From Taklimakanibacter albus (GTDB taxonomy: Bacteria > Pseudomonadota > Alphaproteobacteria > Rhizobiales > Aestuariivirgaceae): 64,000 nucleotides of DNA. Positions 1 through 8,738 of the stretch are shown piece by piece (positions within the stretch are counted from its first letter, which is position 1; every line of letters begins with the position of its first letter). The DNA lies in contig NZ_JAENHL010000006.1 of assembly GCF_016595235.1 (NCBI RefSeq), forward strand, positions 1 through 64,000, in the 5' to 3' direction. Made by a program: the position numbers and the translations under genes. A model generated the notes under the pieces. The model saw only the letters and a list, made by a program, of their open reading frames with translations, was not told the DNA's origin and did not search any database.

Positions 1-332
1 GCATAGGAGCTGCTGGAGGCGAAGACGGCCGAGACGAGGGCCGACCCGACATCGGCGCCGAGCAGCACCGCCAGACCGATGGAGGTGCCGATGGCGCCGC
101 CGGCAGCGAGGCCGGCAACGATGAGGGCCATGGCGGTGGCGCTGCCGAGCGTCGCCGTCGCCATGGCGCCCGCCAGGAAGGCCGAGATATTGTTGCCGAG
201 GCGCTGCTGGATGAAATGCTTCAGCCGGTCGCCCCAGCCGCGCATGATGCCGGTGCGCACCATACGCACGCCCCACAGCAGCATCGCTATGCCGCCCAGA
301 AGCTCGATGATCACGGTCGTGCCGGCGGTCAT
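1..332 (-). CDS. Na/Pi cotransporter family protein (3' end outside window)
   Basis: Only the first 110 or so residues are present; the gene runs off the left edge. The visible part starts MTAGTTVIIELLGGIAMLLW and continues through hydrophobic, Gly/Ala/Ser-rich helices with the repeated GSATAMALIVAGL-type pattern of the NptA/PNaS (Pfam Na_Pi_cotrans) family of sodium-phosphate transporters. It lies 177 bp downstream of phnY on the same strand. Phosphonoacetate hydrolase releases free phosphate, so a phosphate transporter here would fit export or re-use of that phosphate; this is inference from position. A possible PhoU-like C-terminal domain cannot be checked because the gene is truncated. 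The start ATG overlaps the TGA of a short upstream open frame that is not convincingly a gene. Confidence 0.8.
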   Translation of the reverse strand, partial: MTAGTTVIIELLGGIAMLLWGVRMVRTGIMRGWGDRLKHFIQQRLGNNISAFLAGAMATATLGSATAMALIVAGLAAGGAIGTSIGLAVLLGADVGSALVSAVFASSSSY

Positions 333-509
333 CCGTCGATGCCCATGAAGATGACGTCCTCCCCACCCGGCGCTGAGACCACCGGTCGGGAGGAGTCATG
401 CGCTCTGGCGCTGGACCTCACCATCGGGTCCGAGGGGGAGGGGACCGTCACCGCGCTTCTCCCGCTGAAAAGATTTGCGGGCCAGAGCGAAGAGGAGCGG
501 AAACCGCGA

Positions 510-1970
510 TCAGGCTGGCCAGGGCAGGGACCAGGTTTTCACATTGGTGTAGAATTTCATCGCCTCCAGGACACCCTCTTTGATGCCATTGCCGGAGTCC
601 TTGATGCCGCCAAAGGGCGACATTTCGATACGATAGCCCGGCACTTCCCAGATATTCACGGTGCCTACATTGAGTCCTTCGACGAAACGGGTGATGCGGT
701 CAAGCCGGTTGGTGCACACGCCGGAGGACAGTCCGAAGGAGGTCGAGTTGGAGATGCGCATCACTGCTTCGTCGTCATTGGGAACCCGCACGATCGGAAT
801 GATCGGCCCGAAGGTTTCCTCGAAGACGAGCTCGGATTCATGCGGCACATGGTCGAGCGTGATCGGCGGCAGGAGTGCTCCCTGACGGCCCGGATTGTAG
901 AGCACCTTCGCACCCTGTTCGGCCGCCAGATGGACGCGTTTCTCGAACAGGGCCGCGGCCTCCGCATGGACGACGGTGCCAAGATCAGTCTCGGGCGCCA
1001 TCGGGTCGCCGAACTTGATCTTCTTCGCCTTCTCCAGCACCAGAGCCGAGAATTTGTCGGCGACACGTTCCTGCACCAAGATGCGCTTCACCGCGGTGCA
1101 GCGCTGGCCGGAATTGCGGGTGGCGCCCTGGACGGCGAGCTCGGCCGCCTTGTCGAGATCGGAATCGGAGAGATCGTCGAGCACGATCAGCGGGTCGTTG
1201 CCGCCGAGTTCCAGCGCCGCGCGCCGGTAGCCGGCCTTGCCGGCGATGATCTTGCCGACCCGGACACCGCCGGTGAAGGTGATGATGTCGATATTGTCGT
1301 TGGTCACCATTTCGTCGCCGATGTCTTTCGGCCAGCCGGTGACGACCTGGAACATTTCGGGCGGCAGGCCCGCTTCATAGAGGATATCCACGAGGGCGAT
1401 CGCGGTCAGCGGCGTGAGCTCGGTCGGCTTGCACACGACGCAATTATTGGTGGCGATGGCCGGTGCCACCTTGTGCGAGACCATGTTGAGTGGGTGGTTG
1501 AAGGGGGTGATCGCCGAGATCACGCCCACCGGCTCGCGTTTGGTGAAGATCTTGCGCGCTTTGCCTTGCGGAGTGAGGTCGCAGGAGAAGATCTGCCCGT
1601 CATCGAGAATGGCGAGCTGGCCGGCGAGCGAATAGACGTCATAGGCCCGCCCGCATTCATAGAGCGAGTCCTTCTTGGACAGGCCGAGCTCGAGCGTGAT
1701 GAGGTCGGAGAGCTGGTCGCGCCGGTCGCGGAGGAGCTCGGCGGTGCGGAACAGAATCTGCTGGCGCTCATAGCGGGTGAGCTTCGGCTTGAACGCCTTG
1801 GCGATGGCGAAGGCCTTGGCCGCATGTTCGGCGCGTCCCGCCGGCACCGTGCCGATGATCTCGTTCGTATAGGGATAGTGGACCGGAACCACATCGTCGG
1901 TTTCGACGCGTTTGCCGCCGATCCGCATGGCTTCCTTGATGACGGCACGTGTGGGCGTGATCTTGTTCAT
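510..1970 (-). CDS. phnY: Phosphonoacetaldehyde dehydrogenase PhnY
   Basis: A 486-residue NAD(P)-dependent aldehyde dehydrogenase. It shows the ALDH landmarks: the substrate/cofactor segment [18 protein letters not shown] with CKPTELTP, the TFTGG cofactor loop, the general-base region [14 protein letters not shown], and the catalytic cysteine in [11 protein letters not shown] near residue 290. Length and position match PhnY of Sinorhizobium meliloti, which oxidises phosphonoacetaldehyde to phosphonoacetate. It is third in the order phnW-phnA-phnY, 15 bp after phnA, so the three genes are probably one transcript. The alternative, a general succinate-semialdehyde-type dehydrogenase, is unlikely given the neighbours. 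Confidence 0.95.
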   Translation of the reverse strand: MNKITPTRAVIKEAMRIGGKRVETDDVVPVHYPYTNEIIGTVPAGRAEHAAKAFAIAKAFKPKLTRYERQQILFRTAELLRDRRDQLSDLITLELGLSKKDSLYECGRAYDVYSLAGQLAILDDGQIFSCDLTPQGKARKIFTKREPVGVISAITPFNHPLNMVSHKVAPAIATNNCVVCKPTELTPLTAIALVDILYEAGLPPEMFQVVTGWPKDIGDEMVTNDNIDIITFTGGVRVGKIIAGKAGYRRAALELGGNDPLIVLDDLSDSDLDKAAELAVQGATRNSGQRCTAVKRILVQERVADKFSALVLEKAKKIKFGDPMAPETDLGTVVHAEAAALFEKRVHLAAEQGAKVLYNPGRQGALLPPITLDHVPHESELVFEETFGPIIPIVRVPNDDEAVMRISNSTSFGLSSGVCTNRLDRITRFVEGLNVGTVNIWEVPGYRIEMSPFGGIKDSGNGIKEGVLEAMKFYTNVKTWSLPWPA

Positions 1971-1985
1971 CTGAATGACTTTCGC

Positions 1986-3251
1986 TTATGCCGCCGCGTC
2001 TTGCCGGGCCGCGATGTGATTGCAGCCGATGGCGAAGGCGTCGAAATTGCGCAACGTGCCGGCAAGCCCTTGCGTCTTGCGGTTGACGATGATCGGGATC
2101 TCCTGCTCGGAGAGTCCGCCATGCGAGCGCAGCGGCTCGGTGAGGCCCGACAGATCATGCTTGTCGCGGCTGGTGCCGATCACCTTGCTGTGTTTCTCGC
2201 CGCCCGACACGATGATGAGGTCGCCCATGCGATCTTCCGGCAGCTCGAAGCGGGCGCAGCCTTCCGGACGGCCGAGCACCACATCGATGCCGGGCTGGCG
2301 GGCGATGAAGGCAAGCGCCTCCTGGGGTGTAGGCCCATAAAGATAGACGGTGGCGAAGGAGCCGAGCGCCCCGTGATGGACGACATAAGGATCGGTGATC
2401 GGCAGGATCACCTTGGTCTTGCCCGCACCGAACTTCTCATCGAGCACATCCTGCAGGAAGACCACGTCCGGCTCACCATTGGCCAGATGTTTGTCCTTCA
2501 TGCCATGGTCGGCGACGATCACCACGATGGCGCCCTGGGCGTCGAGCTCGCCCAGATAGCGGTCCATCATCGCGTAGAAATCGTTGGCTTTGGCGGCGCC
2601 CGGCGCGTGCTTGTGCTGGACGTAATCGGTGGTCGACAGATACATGAGGTCGGGCTTCATGGACGCCAGGAGCTTGACGCCCGCCGCGAACACGAATTCC
2701 GACAACTCGGCCGAGTAGACATCCGGAACGGGGAGGCCGGTGAGCCGACGCGCATCCTCGATGCCGTTGTCGGGGAGGGTCGCCTTGTCGGCCCTCTCGG
2801 AGGAGAAGCAGATAGCGCTGCCGTCGAAGGCAAGGCCCTTTCCGAGAAGGAGGCGCAATTTGTCCTTGGCCGTCACCACCGCGACCTTGGCGCCGGCCTT
2901 CTGGAAGGCGGCGAAGATGGTCGGCGCCCTGAGCCATTTGGGATCGTTCATCATCACTTCACGGCCCGTCTCGGGGTCGATGAGATAGTTGCCGCAGATG
3001 CCATGGACGGCGGGTGGCCGGCCGGTGACGATCGAGAGATTGTTGGGGTTGGTGAAGCTCGGCATGGCCGAGAGGCCGAGGCGATTCTCACCCTTGCCGA
3101 TCATCCGGTCGAGGTTAGGCATGAGGCCTTTGGCGCGGGCCTCTTCCATGTAAGCGGGCTCACTGCCGTCGCAGCAGACGACCACTAAGGGCGCTTCCGG
3201 CCAGGCATAGGTCCGGCCGTTGACGGAAACGGATTTTTGATTCTGGATCAT
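1986..3251 (-). CDS. phnA: Phosphonoacetate hydrolase PhnA
   Basis: A 421-residue member of the alkaline phosphatase superfamily that cleaves the C-P bond of phosphonoacetate to acetate and phosphate. Visible di-zinc site elements are VVVCCDGSEP (Asp28), the nucleophile region SFTNPNNLSIVTG (Thr67), IVVIVADHGMKDKH and the late histidine in LRSHGGLSEQEIP. These sit one residue off the Asp29/Thr68 numbering known for the S. meliloti enzyme. The gene lies between phnW (30 bp upstream) and phnY (15 bp downstream). Together they turn 2-aminoethylphosphonate into alanine, acetate and phosphate. Confidence 0.96.
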   Translation of the reverse strand: MIQNQKSVSVNGRTYAWPEAPLVVVCCDGSEPAYMEEARAKGLMPNLDRMIGKGENRLGLSAMPSFTNPNNLSIVTGRPPAVHGICGNYLIDPETGREVMMNDPKWLRAPTIFAAFQKAGAKVAVVTAKDKLRLLLGKGLAFDGSAICFSSERADKATLPDNGIEDARRLTGLPVPDVYSAELSEFVFAAGVKLLASMKPDLMYLSTTDYVQHKHAPGAAKANDFYAMMDRYLGELDAQGAIVVIVADHGMKDKHLANGEPDVVFLQDVLDEKFGAGKTKVILPITDPYVVHHGALGSFATVYLYGPTPQEALAFIARQPGIDVVLGRPEGCARFELPEDRMGDLIIVSGGEKHSKVIGTSRDKHDLSGLTEPLRSHGGLSEQEIPIIVNRKTQGLAGTLRNFDAFAIGCNHIAARQDAAA

Positions 3252-3281
3252 GAGGTTGGCTCGTTTTCCGGACTCTATTTC

Positions 3282-4508
3282 TTAAGATTCTAACGGATGC
3301 ATGTCGGTGACCTTCATCTCGGCGAAGACCTCGCGGATGGCGGTCAGCGCGCCGCGGATCACCGCCTCGTCGATCTGCCCGATCGTGCCGATGCGGAAGC
3401 TCGGCCTTTTGGTGAGCTTGCCCGGATAGATCGCATAGCCGCGCTGCCGCAGCGCCTCATAGAAAGTATCGAAATGGAAGTTGGGGTCGCGCGGCGTGAG
3501 GAAGGTCTGGATGATCGGACCCGCCTCGTCGTCGCTGAGCAGCGTCTCGATGCCCATCTCGCGCATGCCCTTAACCAGCACCTCGGCATTGTGCTTGTAG
3601 CGCGCCGAGCGGGCGGGGAGGCCGCCGGCATGGGCATATTCCTGCAGCGCCTGCTGGAAGGCGACGAGTGCGTGGGTAGGCGGCGTGAAGCGGAACTGAC
3701 CGGTCTTCTCGAGCACCGTCCACTGCTCATAGAGATCGAGCACCGTCGAATGGCAACGGCCTTCGCTCTCTTCGAGAAGCGAGCGCTTGGCCAGCACATA
3801 GGAGAAGCCCGGCACGCCCTCGATGCATTTGTTGGATGAGGACACCATCACGTCGATGTTCCAGGCGGTCATGTCGATGGGAATGGCGCCGAAGGAGGAC
3901 ATGGCGTCGACCATGATGGTGAGCGCCCGGCCCTGGACGGCTTTGCAGATCGCCTCGATGGGATTGATGATGCCGGACGTGGTCTCGCAATGGATGATCC
4001 ACAGATGGCTGATGGTGCGGTCGGCATTGAGCGCCGCGACGATGTCTTCCGGCGTCGGCGCCTCGCTGTCGCCCTTGTCGAGGGTAACCACCGGCCGGCC
4101 GAGCCGGTTGAGGATCTTCGCCGCCCGCTCGCCATAGGCGCCGTTGCAGACGACGAGCGTCTTGTAGCGCTTGGCCGGGCAGAAGCTGCCGAGCGCCGCT
4201 TCGATGGCGAAGGTCCCGGAGCCCTGCATGATCACGCATTCATAATTCGGGCCGCAATGGGCGAGATCGAGCAGGGAGGCACGGATGCGCTTGACGATTT
4301 CGCGGAACTCGATGTCGCGCGAGCCGTAATCGGCGAGCATCGCGATCTTCACGCCGCGCGAGGTGGTGAGAGGGCCCGGCGTGAGGAGAAAGGGCATGTC
4401 CTCCTGGCCCTCGGGGCCGTTGAAGGTGGGGATGAAGGAGGCGGCAAGAGCGGTGGCGACGGTCATGGACGGGGCCTCGAGGAAGGGGGTGATTGCCTGT
4501 GTGTCCAT
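3282..4508 (-). CDS. phnW: 2-aminoethylphosphonate--pyruvate transaminase PhnW
   Basis: A PLP-dependent class V aminotransferase converting 2-aminoethylphosphonate and pyruvate to phosphonoacetaldehyde and alanine, the first step of the pathway. The family opening is MPFLLTPGPLTTS, followed by DYGSRDIEF, MQGSGTFAIEAAL and the PLP lysine in VSSSNKCIEGVPGFSYV. The frame is open to an ATG at 4535, but that codon lies inside an inverted repeat at the divergent promoter, so the ATG at 4508 is preferred. The family's core begins only at 4400, so a still later start is possible. First gene of phnWAY. Confidence 0.95.
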   Translation of the reverse strand: MDTQAITPFLEAPSMTVATALAASFIPTFNGPEGQEDMPFLLTPGPLTTSRGVKIAMLADYGSRDIEFREIVKRIRASLLDLAHCGPNYECVIMQGSGTFAIEAALGSFCPAKRYKTLVVCNGAYGERAAKILNRLGRPVVTLDKGDSEAPTPEDIVAALNADRTISHLWIIHCETTSGIINPIEAICKAVQGRALTIMVDAMSSFGAIPIDMTAWNIDVMVSSSNKCIEGVPGFSYVLAKRSLLEESEGRCHSTVLDLYEQWTVLEKTGQFRFTPPTHALVAFQQALQEYAHAGGLPARSARYKHNAEVLVKGMREMGIETLLSDDEAGPIIQTFLTPRDPNFHFDTFYEALRQRGYAIYPGKLTKRPSFRIGTIGQIDEAVIRGALTAIREVFAEMKVTDMHPLES

Positions 4509-4525
4509 CTCGCGCTTCACCCATA

Positions 4526-4573
4526 CATAAGTCAAATCGTAAGATCATATATTGAATATAAGTTTGACTGATG
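4526..4573. promoter_or_regulatory. Inverted-repeat operator in the phnW/lysR divergent promoter
   Basis: CATAAGTCAAA at 4526-4536 pairs with TTTGACTGATG at 4563-4573 with one mismatch. A second, nested dyad TATATTGAATATA (4548-4560) lies between the arms. It is the only AT-rich segment between the divergent genes and is the most likely binding site for the adjacent LysR regulator. It also argues that phnW translation starts downstream of 4535. Confidence 0.6.
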
Positions 4574-4580
4574 TAAGAAT

Positions 4581-5444
4581 ATGGCCATGCGATATGCCCA
4601 GCTGAAGGCCTTTCACGCGGTTGCGGCGAATGGCGGCTTCTCCAAAGCCGCCGAGCGGCTGGCTTTGACCCAGCCCGCCATTTCCGATCACATCCGCAAG
4701 CTTGAGGACGCCTATGGCTCAGAGCTGTTCCTGCGCCGGCGCGGCGGTGTCGAGCTGACCGCTTTCGCCCGCAAGCTTTTCGCCGTGACCGAGCGGATGT
4801 TCGAGGCCGAAACCGAGGCGCTGGAGCTCCTGTCGCGCGCCAAAGGGCTGGAAGAGGGGTTGTTGAGCATTGGCGCCGATGCGGCGACCCATGTCCTGCC
4901 GCTCATCCGCCGCTTCCGCGAACGCTACCCCAAGATCCAGGTCCGCCTCGTCGCCGGCAATTCGGCGCAACTGCTCGCCAGGCTCGACCGTTTCGAGATC
5001 GATTTCGCCGTCATCGCCGAGGCGCCGCCGCAGCAGGACTATCATGCCCGGCTCCTGCGCGAAGACGATATCCAGGCCTTCAGCGCCGCGACCCATCCCT
5101 TCGCCAGGCGTCAGGAAATTTCGCTCGCCGACTTCGTGGCTCAGCCGGTGGTCTTGCGCGAAGAGGGCTCCGCCACCAGAGGCCTTCTCCTCGCCGAGAT
5201 CGCCAGCCGCGCGCTGGTGCTGACCAATGTCATGGAAATCGAAAGCCGGGAGGCGGCGCGCGAGGCGGTGGCGAGCGGCATGGGCATCGGCGTCATATCG
5301 AGCGCCGAAATCGTGCCGGATGCCCGCCTCCATATGCTGCGCTTCAGCGACTGGCAGGCGCGGATGAGCGAATGGCTGGTCTGCCTTACCGCCCGCGCTG
5401 ATCTTCATATCATCCGCGCCGTGCTCGGGCTCTTACGCCGGTAG
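4581..5444 (+). CDS. LysR-family regulator, probable activator of phnWAY
   Basis: A 287-residue LysR-type regulator with an N-terminal winged helix-turn-helix (MRYAQLKAFHAVAANGGFSK, then AAERLALTQPAISDHIRKLE) and a C-terminal substrate-binding domain from about residue 90. Translation may begin at 4581 or at the second ATG, 4587. It is transcribed divergently from phnW across a region of under 80 bp holding a nested inverted repeat, the usual layout of a LysR regulator and its target operon. LysR-type regulators are known for aminoethylphosphonate genes in other proteobacteria; control of phnWAY here is inferred from position, with the amine or an intermediate as likely effector. Confidence 0.9.
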   Translation: MAMRYAQLKAFHAVAANGGFSKAAERLALTQPAISDHIRKLEDAYGSELFLRRRGGVELTAFARKLFAVTERMFEAETEALELLSRAKGLEEGLLSIGADAATHVLPLIRRFRERYPKIQVRLVAGNSAQLLARLDRFEIDFAVIAEAPPQQDYHARLLREDDIQAFSAATHPFARRQEISLADFVAQPVVLREEGSATRGLLLAEIASRALVLTNVMEIESREAAREAVASGMGIGVISSAEIVPDARLHMLRFSDWQARMSEWLVCLTARADLHIIRAVLGLLRR

Positions 5445-5463
5445 CGCCTGCCATTGCGTCAAT

Positions 5464-5479
5464 TCTCAACAAGTTGAGA
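5464..5479. promoter_or_regulatory. Perfect 7-bp-arm palindrome upstream of nitrilase-family gene
   Basis: TCTCAAC-aa-GTTGAGA lies 20 bp after the lysR stop and about 35 bp before the start at 5515. It could be an operator for the downstream gene or a short transcript-end hairpin for lysR; no T-run follows it, which favours an operator. Confidence 0.35.
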
Positions 5480-5514
5480 TGTGACTTCACGCCCGATTGG
5501 TATAGAGTGAACAC

Positions 5515-6366
5515 ATGGTTCAGAAATTCATCGCGGCCTGCATTCAGAACTGCGCGACGCCTGATGTGGAAGCCGACATCGCCATCTTGGCCAAGCTGGT
5601 CGACAAGGCCGGCGCCGCGGGCGCGTCTTTCATCGCGCTTCCCGAATATTGCGCCGGACTCGATACCAAGAACGGCATGCTGCATCCCTTCGCCGTGCCG
5701 GAAAGCGATCACCCGGTCCTGCCGGCGATGGCGGCCCTCGCCAAGGCGTACAAGGCCTGGATTCTCGTCGGCTCGATCGGCATCAAGGCCGCCGACGGGC
5801 GCATCTTCAATCGCAGCTACATGCTGGCGCCCGATGGTGCCATCGCGGCGCGCTACGACAAGATCCATATGTTCGACGTCGATCTGGGCGACGGCCATTC
5901 CTATCGCGAGTCCGCCACCATCATGCCGGGCTCGGAAGCGGTGCTTTCGCCGTGCGTCGGTGGACCGGTCGGCCTGTCGATCTGCTACGATCTGCGCTTC
6001 GCCGCGCTCTACCGCACGCTGGCCAAAGCCGGCGCCCAGATGCTGGCAGTGCCGGCGGCCTTCACCCGCATCACCGGCGAGGCGCATTGGCACATTCTCA
6101 ACCGTGCCCGCGCCATCGAGAACGGCGCTTACGTGATCGCGCCCTGTCAATATGGCACGCTCGCCGGCGGCTCCGAATGCTACGGCCACTCTTTGATCAT
6201 CGACCCCTGGGGCCGCGTTCTGGCCGATGGCGGCGACAGTGAAGGCGTGATCACCGCCGAGATCGATCTCGCCGAAGTGGCGAAGACGCGCGGCCGCATC
6301 CCGTCGCTCACCCATGACCGGCCCTTCGCGATCGAGATGGTCGTGCCGGCGGTGGCGGCCGAATAA
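5515..6366 (+). CDS. Carbon-nitrogen hydrolase (Nit1/omega-amidase-like)
   Basis: A 283-residue nitrilase-superfamily amidase. The Glu-Lys-Cys catalytic triad is visible: Glu44 in ALPEYC, Lys116 in RYDKIHMFD and Cys157 in LSICYDLRF. The DKIHMFDVDL motif and overall length match the Nit1/Nit2 branch, whose members hydrolyse deaminated glutathione or alpha-ketoglutaramate-type omega-amides. The exact substrate is not readable from sequence. The protein should be cytoplasmic, since no signal peptide is seen. It converges on the MBL hydrolase gene, 6 bp away. Confidence 0.88.
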   Translation: MVQKFIAACIQNCATPDVEADIAILAKLVDKAGAAGASFIALPEYCAGLDTKNGMLHPFAVPESDHPVLPAMAALAKAYKAWILVGSIGIKAADGRIFNRSYMLAPDGAIAARYDKIHMFDVDLGDGHSYRESATIMPGSEAVLSPCVGGPVGLSICYDLRFAALYRTLAKAGAQMLAVPAAFTRITGEAHWHILNRARAIENGAYVIAPCQYGTLAGGSECYGHSLIIDPWGRVLADGGDSEGVITAEIDLAEVAKTRGRIPSLTHDRPFAIEMVVPAVAAE

Positions 6367-6372
6367 AAGAAC

Positions 6373-7278
6373 CTAGTTGCCGTGCGCGGCGACGACTTCC
6401 GCGACATTGTTGCGATGCACCGCCTCATAGGGTGCGAAGTAGTTCACCCATTTGGCCTGAAGCGGCCCGGCGATGAGCGCTTCGAGTTTCTCTTCACGTA
6501 ATTCGGGTTCGGCCACGCAGCGCTTCAGCATGCGGATATACTGCTGGGTGGCGCGGATCAGGGGCTTCTCATAGCCACCCGCCGAGATGACCAGCGGGTC
6601 GCCGTGATTGGGCAGGATGCGCGAGACGTTCCAGCCCCACAGGCGGTCGAGCTCGGCCAAATGCGTGTCGAGCGCCCGCGGCTCGGCCACATAGGTGACC
6701 GTGTCCTCCAGCGTGTCGCCGGCGAAGAGCAGCCCCAGCTCCTCAATATGTAAAAGTGTGGCGTCGTCGCTATGAATATTCGCGTGATGAAGATCGACAT
6801 CGAGCCGGCCGACTTCGAGCTTGAGATGTTTTTCAAAGATGGTCTTCGGCAGGACGAGCGGTTTGATCGCGGGTTGCCCATGATAGGTGCCGGCCTCGAT
6901 CCCGGCGCGGTTCTTCTCGAGATGGCGAAGCGTCAGCTCCTGCGCGATGATCTCGCAATCGGCGAAGGCCTCATTGCCGGCGACATGATCGAGATGGTGA
7001 TGGCTCAGCACGACGCGGATGCGCTTCACGCCCAAGCGATCGAGGAAGGTCCTGATCTTGCGCGCATGGGCGGGCGAAAGATGCGTGTCATAGACAAGGG
7101 CGTCATCCTCGTCGACGAGCACGTAGCTCGCCGTGCCGAGCGCGAAGCCGCCATCGTCGAGCCAATTCTCCGTTTCCGCATGGAGCCGGACATCGGGAAT
7201 GCGCCCGTCATAAAAGGCATAGACGAAGGGAAAGGGTTTCAGGACGCGCAGATGCGCGACGGGATTCTGTTCGATCAT
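6373..7278 (-). CDS. MBL-fold metallo-hydrolase
   Basis: A metallo-beta-lactamase-fold hydrolase of about 301 residues. The metal-binding motif SHHHLDHVAGN is clear, followed by the later ligands in FAGDTLEDTV and LPNHGDPLV. The frame extends to a TTG at 7305, but the ATG at 7278 is the more plausible start. It follows the J-domain gene closely on the same strand, so the two are probably co-transcribed. The substrate is unknown; the family includes glyoxalase II-like thioesterases, lactonases and beta-lactamase-like enzymes. Confidence 0.85.
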   Translation of the reverse strand: MIEQNPVAHLRVLKPFPFVYAFYDGRIPDVRLHAETENWLDDGGFALGTASYVLVDEDDALVYDTHLSPAHARKIRTFLDRLGVKRIRVVLSHHHLDHVAGNEAFADCEIIAQELTLRHLEKNRAGIEAGTYHGQPAIKPLVLPKTIFEKHLKLEVGRLDVDLHHANIHSDDATLLHIEELGLLFAGDTLEDTVTYVAEPRALDTHLAELDRLWGWNVSRILPNHGDPLVISAGGYEKPLIRATQQYIRMLKRCVAEPELREEKLEALIAGPLQAKWVNYFAPYEAVHRNNVAEVVAAHGN

Positions 7279-7301
7279 GGAGCCTTGCGAATCTGGTTGC
7301 C

Positions 7302-7769
7302 TCAAACCGAAGCTTTGGTCGTTTCCAGTTCGTCATAGGCCTTTTGGATACGGATGAACATGGCGTTCATATAGTCGCCGACTTCCTTCGGCACATCCTT
7401 GCTGGCGAGCTTGTCGGGATGATAGAGCCGCGCCTTGGCGAGATAGGCGGCGCGCACTTCGCCCGCATTGGAGCCGCGGTCGATACCGAGCGTATGATAG
7501 GGATCGAAGGCGGCCGGGCTGACGGTGCGCCGATAGAGATGGTCGGTGCGCGGCAGGTCGAGCGCCGCGATCATCGCGATGGACCGCTTGGCGACCATCG
7601 TCAGCGTGTTGTCGCGCTTCTCGAAATCGATGAACTGGTCCGGATTGTTCAGGAGATCGCGCAGCTTCTGCGCCGTTGCCAGGAAGACATGGCCGTTCAG
7701 AACTTCGCCCGTGCTGAGCGTCAGCGTGACCGCGACGCGCTGGCGTTCTGTTTCATTTGATCCGAACAT
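7302..7769 (-). CDS. J-domain protein with N-terminal DUF-like region
   Basis: A 155-residue protein with a C-terminal J domain (about residues 90-150): FDPYHTLGIDRGSNAGEVR, the HPD tripeptide in LYHPDKLAS, then an MFIRIQKAYDEL helix. J domains stimulate the ATPase of Hsp70/DnaK. The Gly/Phe and zinc-finger regions of full DnaJ are absent, so it is a specialised co-chaperone. The N-terminal 85 residues (a beta-rich segment, LTLSTGEVLNGHVFLA) have no assigned function. AT-rich intergenic DNA at 7770-7864 probably holds its promoter. Confidence 0.85.
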   Translation of the reverse strand: MFGSNETERQRVAVTLTLSTGEVLNGHVFLATAQKLRDLLNNPDQFIDFEKRDNTLTMVAKRSIAMIAALDLPRTDHLYRRTVSPAAFDPYHTLGIDRGSNAGEVRAAYLAKARLYHPDKLASKDVPKEVGDYMNAMFIRIQKAYDELETTKASV

Positions 7770-7864
7770 CGGCGGCGATTCCCAGGCATTTTCAATGCCG
7801 TGAGATTGCCCGACCAGCGCCTAGGGAACTATTATAATTGTCGTTAAAATTTAATCGGTTTGGT

Positions 7865-8731
7865 TTACGCCGCCGCCATCCGGCCTTGCCTCATATAGCC
7901 GTCGACCCATGCGGTGCGGTAGCCATCCTCTTGCCAGAGCACGGGAAAATAGCTTTCGTCCATGTCGGTCGAATGCGCCTTCTTGTAGCGCGAGTAAATA
8001 TAGCTGATTTCGCTCGGATGAAATTTTGCTGTGGACGAGATGCAATGAGCGATGACCGAGCGGCGCGGGTTGGTTCCCTTGTTGTCGCGTGAGCCATGCC
8101 AGGTGCGGCCATGGTGGAACACCGCGGTGCCGGCCGGCACCTCGATCGGCACGATCTCGTAGTTGTCTATGCCCGCCGCTGCCGCCGCGGGCTTGAGATC
8201 GGCCAGCGGGTCGTCGGGGGCGTGGAACTGCTTGATCGGCGGCGAGATCGGCCAGCGATGCGAGCCGCGCACATGTTCGATCGTTCCCTGAAACGCCTTG
8301 GTGTCGTCGAGCGTGATCCAGCAGGTCATCATTTCGCCGGGCTCGATCCATCCATTGTACGAATCATCCTGGTGGAAGCCGAGCGGCTTGCCGCCCGGCG
8401 GCTTCCAGATGACATTGTCCTGCCCGATGCGGGCACCCGGCCACCCGCGCAGCCTGGCGCAGGCCTCGCCGACATCGGAACGCAGCACGATCGACGCGAT
8501 GGTGAGGTCGGATTTCCAGCCGTTGCAGATCTGCCGGGTGAGGTCTTCGCGGTCGCGGCCGAACCGCCAGTTCCATTCGTCGGGATAAAGCCCGGTCTCG
8601 AACTTGCCTGAGAACAAGGGCTCGAAGCGCAACCGTGCTTTGGCGATCTGATCTTCATTGAGGGCGCCCTCGACGGCGACGAAGCCGTCTCGGGAGAAAT
8701 CATCGAGATGCTTCTGAGTGATGGCGATCAT
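7865..8731 (-). CDS. Phytanoyl-CoA dioxygenase (PhyH) family oxygenase
   Basis: A 288-residue Fe(II)/2-oxoglutarate-dependent oxygenase. The iron-binding His-x-Asp is seen in GFHQDDSYNGW, and the distal His and Arg in AVFHHGRTWHGSRDNKGTNPRR-type context, split as FHHGRTWHGS and NPRRSVIAH. It is last of three same-strand genes (gntR, eamA, phyH) spaced 36 and 7 bp apart, so it is probably under the GntR regulator. The substrate is unknown. PhyH-family members include PhnY*, which hydroxylates aminoethylphosphonate, and ectoine hydroxylase, but the motifs do not decide between these. Confidence 0.85.
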   Translation of the reverse strand: MIAITQKHLDDFSRDGFVAVEGALNEDQIAKARLRFEPLFSGKFETGLYPDEWNWRFGRDREDLTRQICNGWKSDLTIASIVLRSDVGEACARLRGWPGARIGQDNVIWKPPGGKPLGFHQDDSYNGWIEPGEMMTCWITLDDTKAFQGTIEHVRGSHRWPISPPIKQFHAPDDPLADLKPAAAAAGIDNYEIVPIEVPAGTAVFHHGRTWHGSRDNKGTNPRRSVIAHCISSTAKFHPSEISYIYSRYKKAHSTDMDESYFPVLWQEDGYRTAWVDGYMRQGRMAAA

Positions 8732-8738
8732 GGAAACC

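Noticed and set aside
332-510. A short gene between phnY and the Na/Pi cotransporter gene
   Set aside because: An open frame of about 40 codons ends in an ATGA overlap with the transporter start, but it has no ribosome site or recognisable sequence, so it was not called.
216-3188. A 990-codon open frame on the plus strand
   Set aside because: It lies antisense to phnY and phnA, which have full motifs and catalytic residues. Its translation is rich in Arg, His, Asp and Gly with no family features, as expected opposite GC-rich genes.
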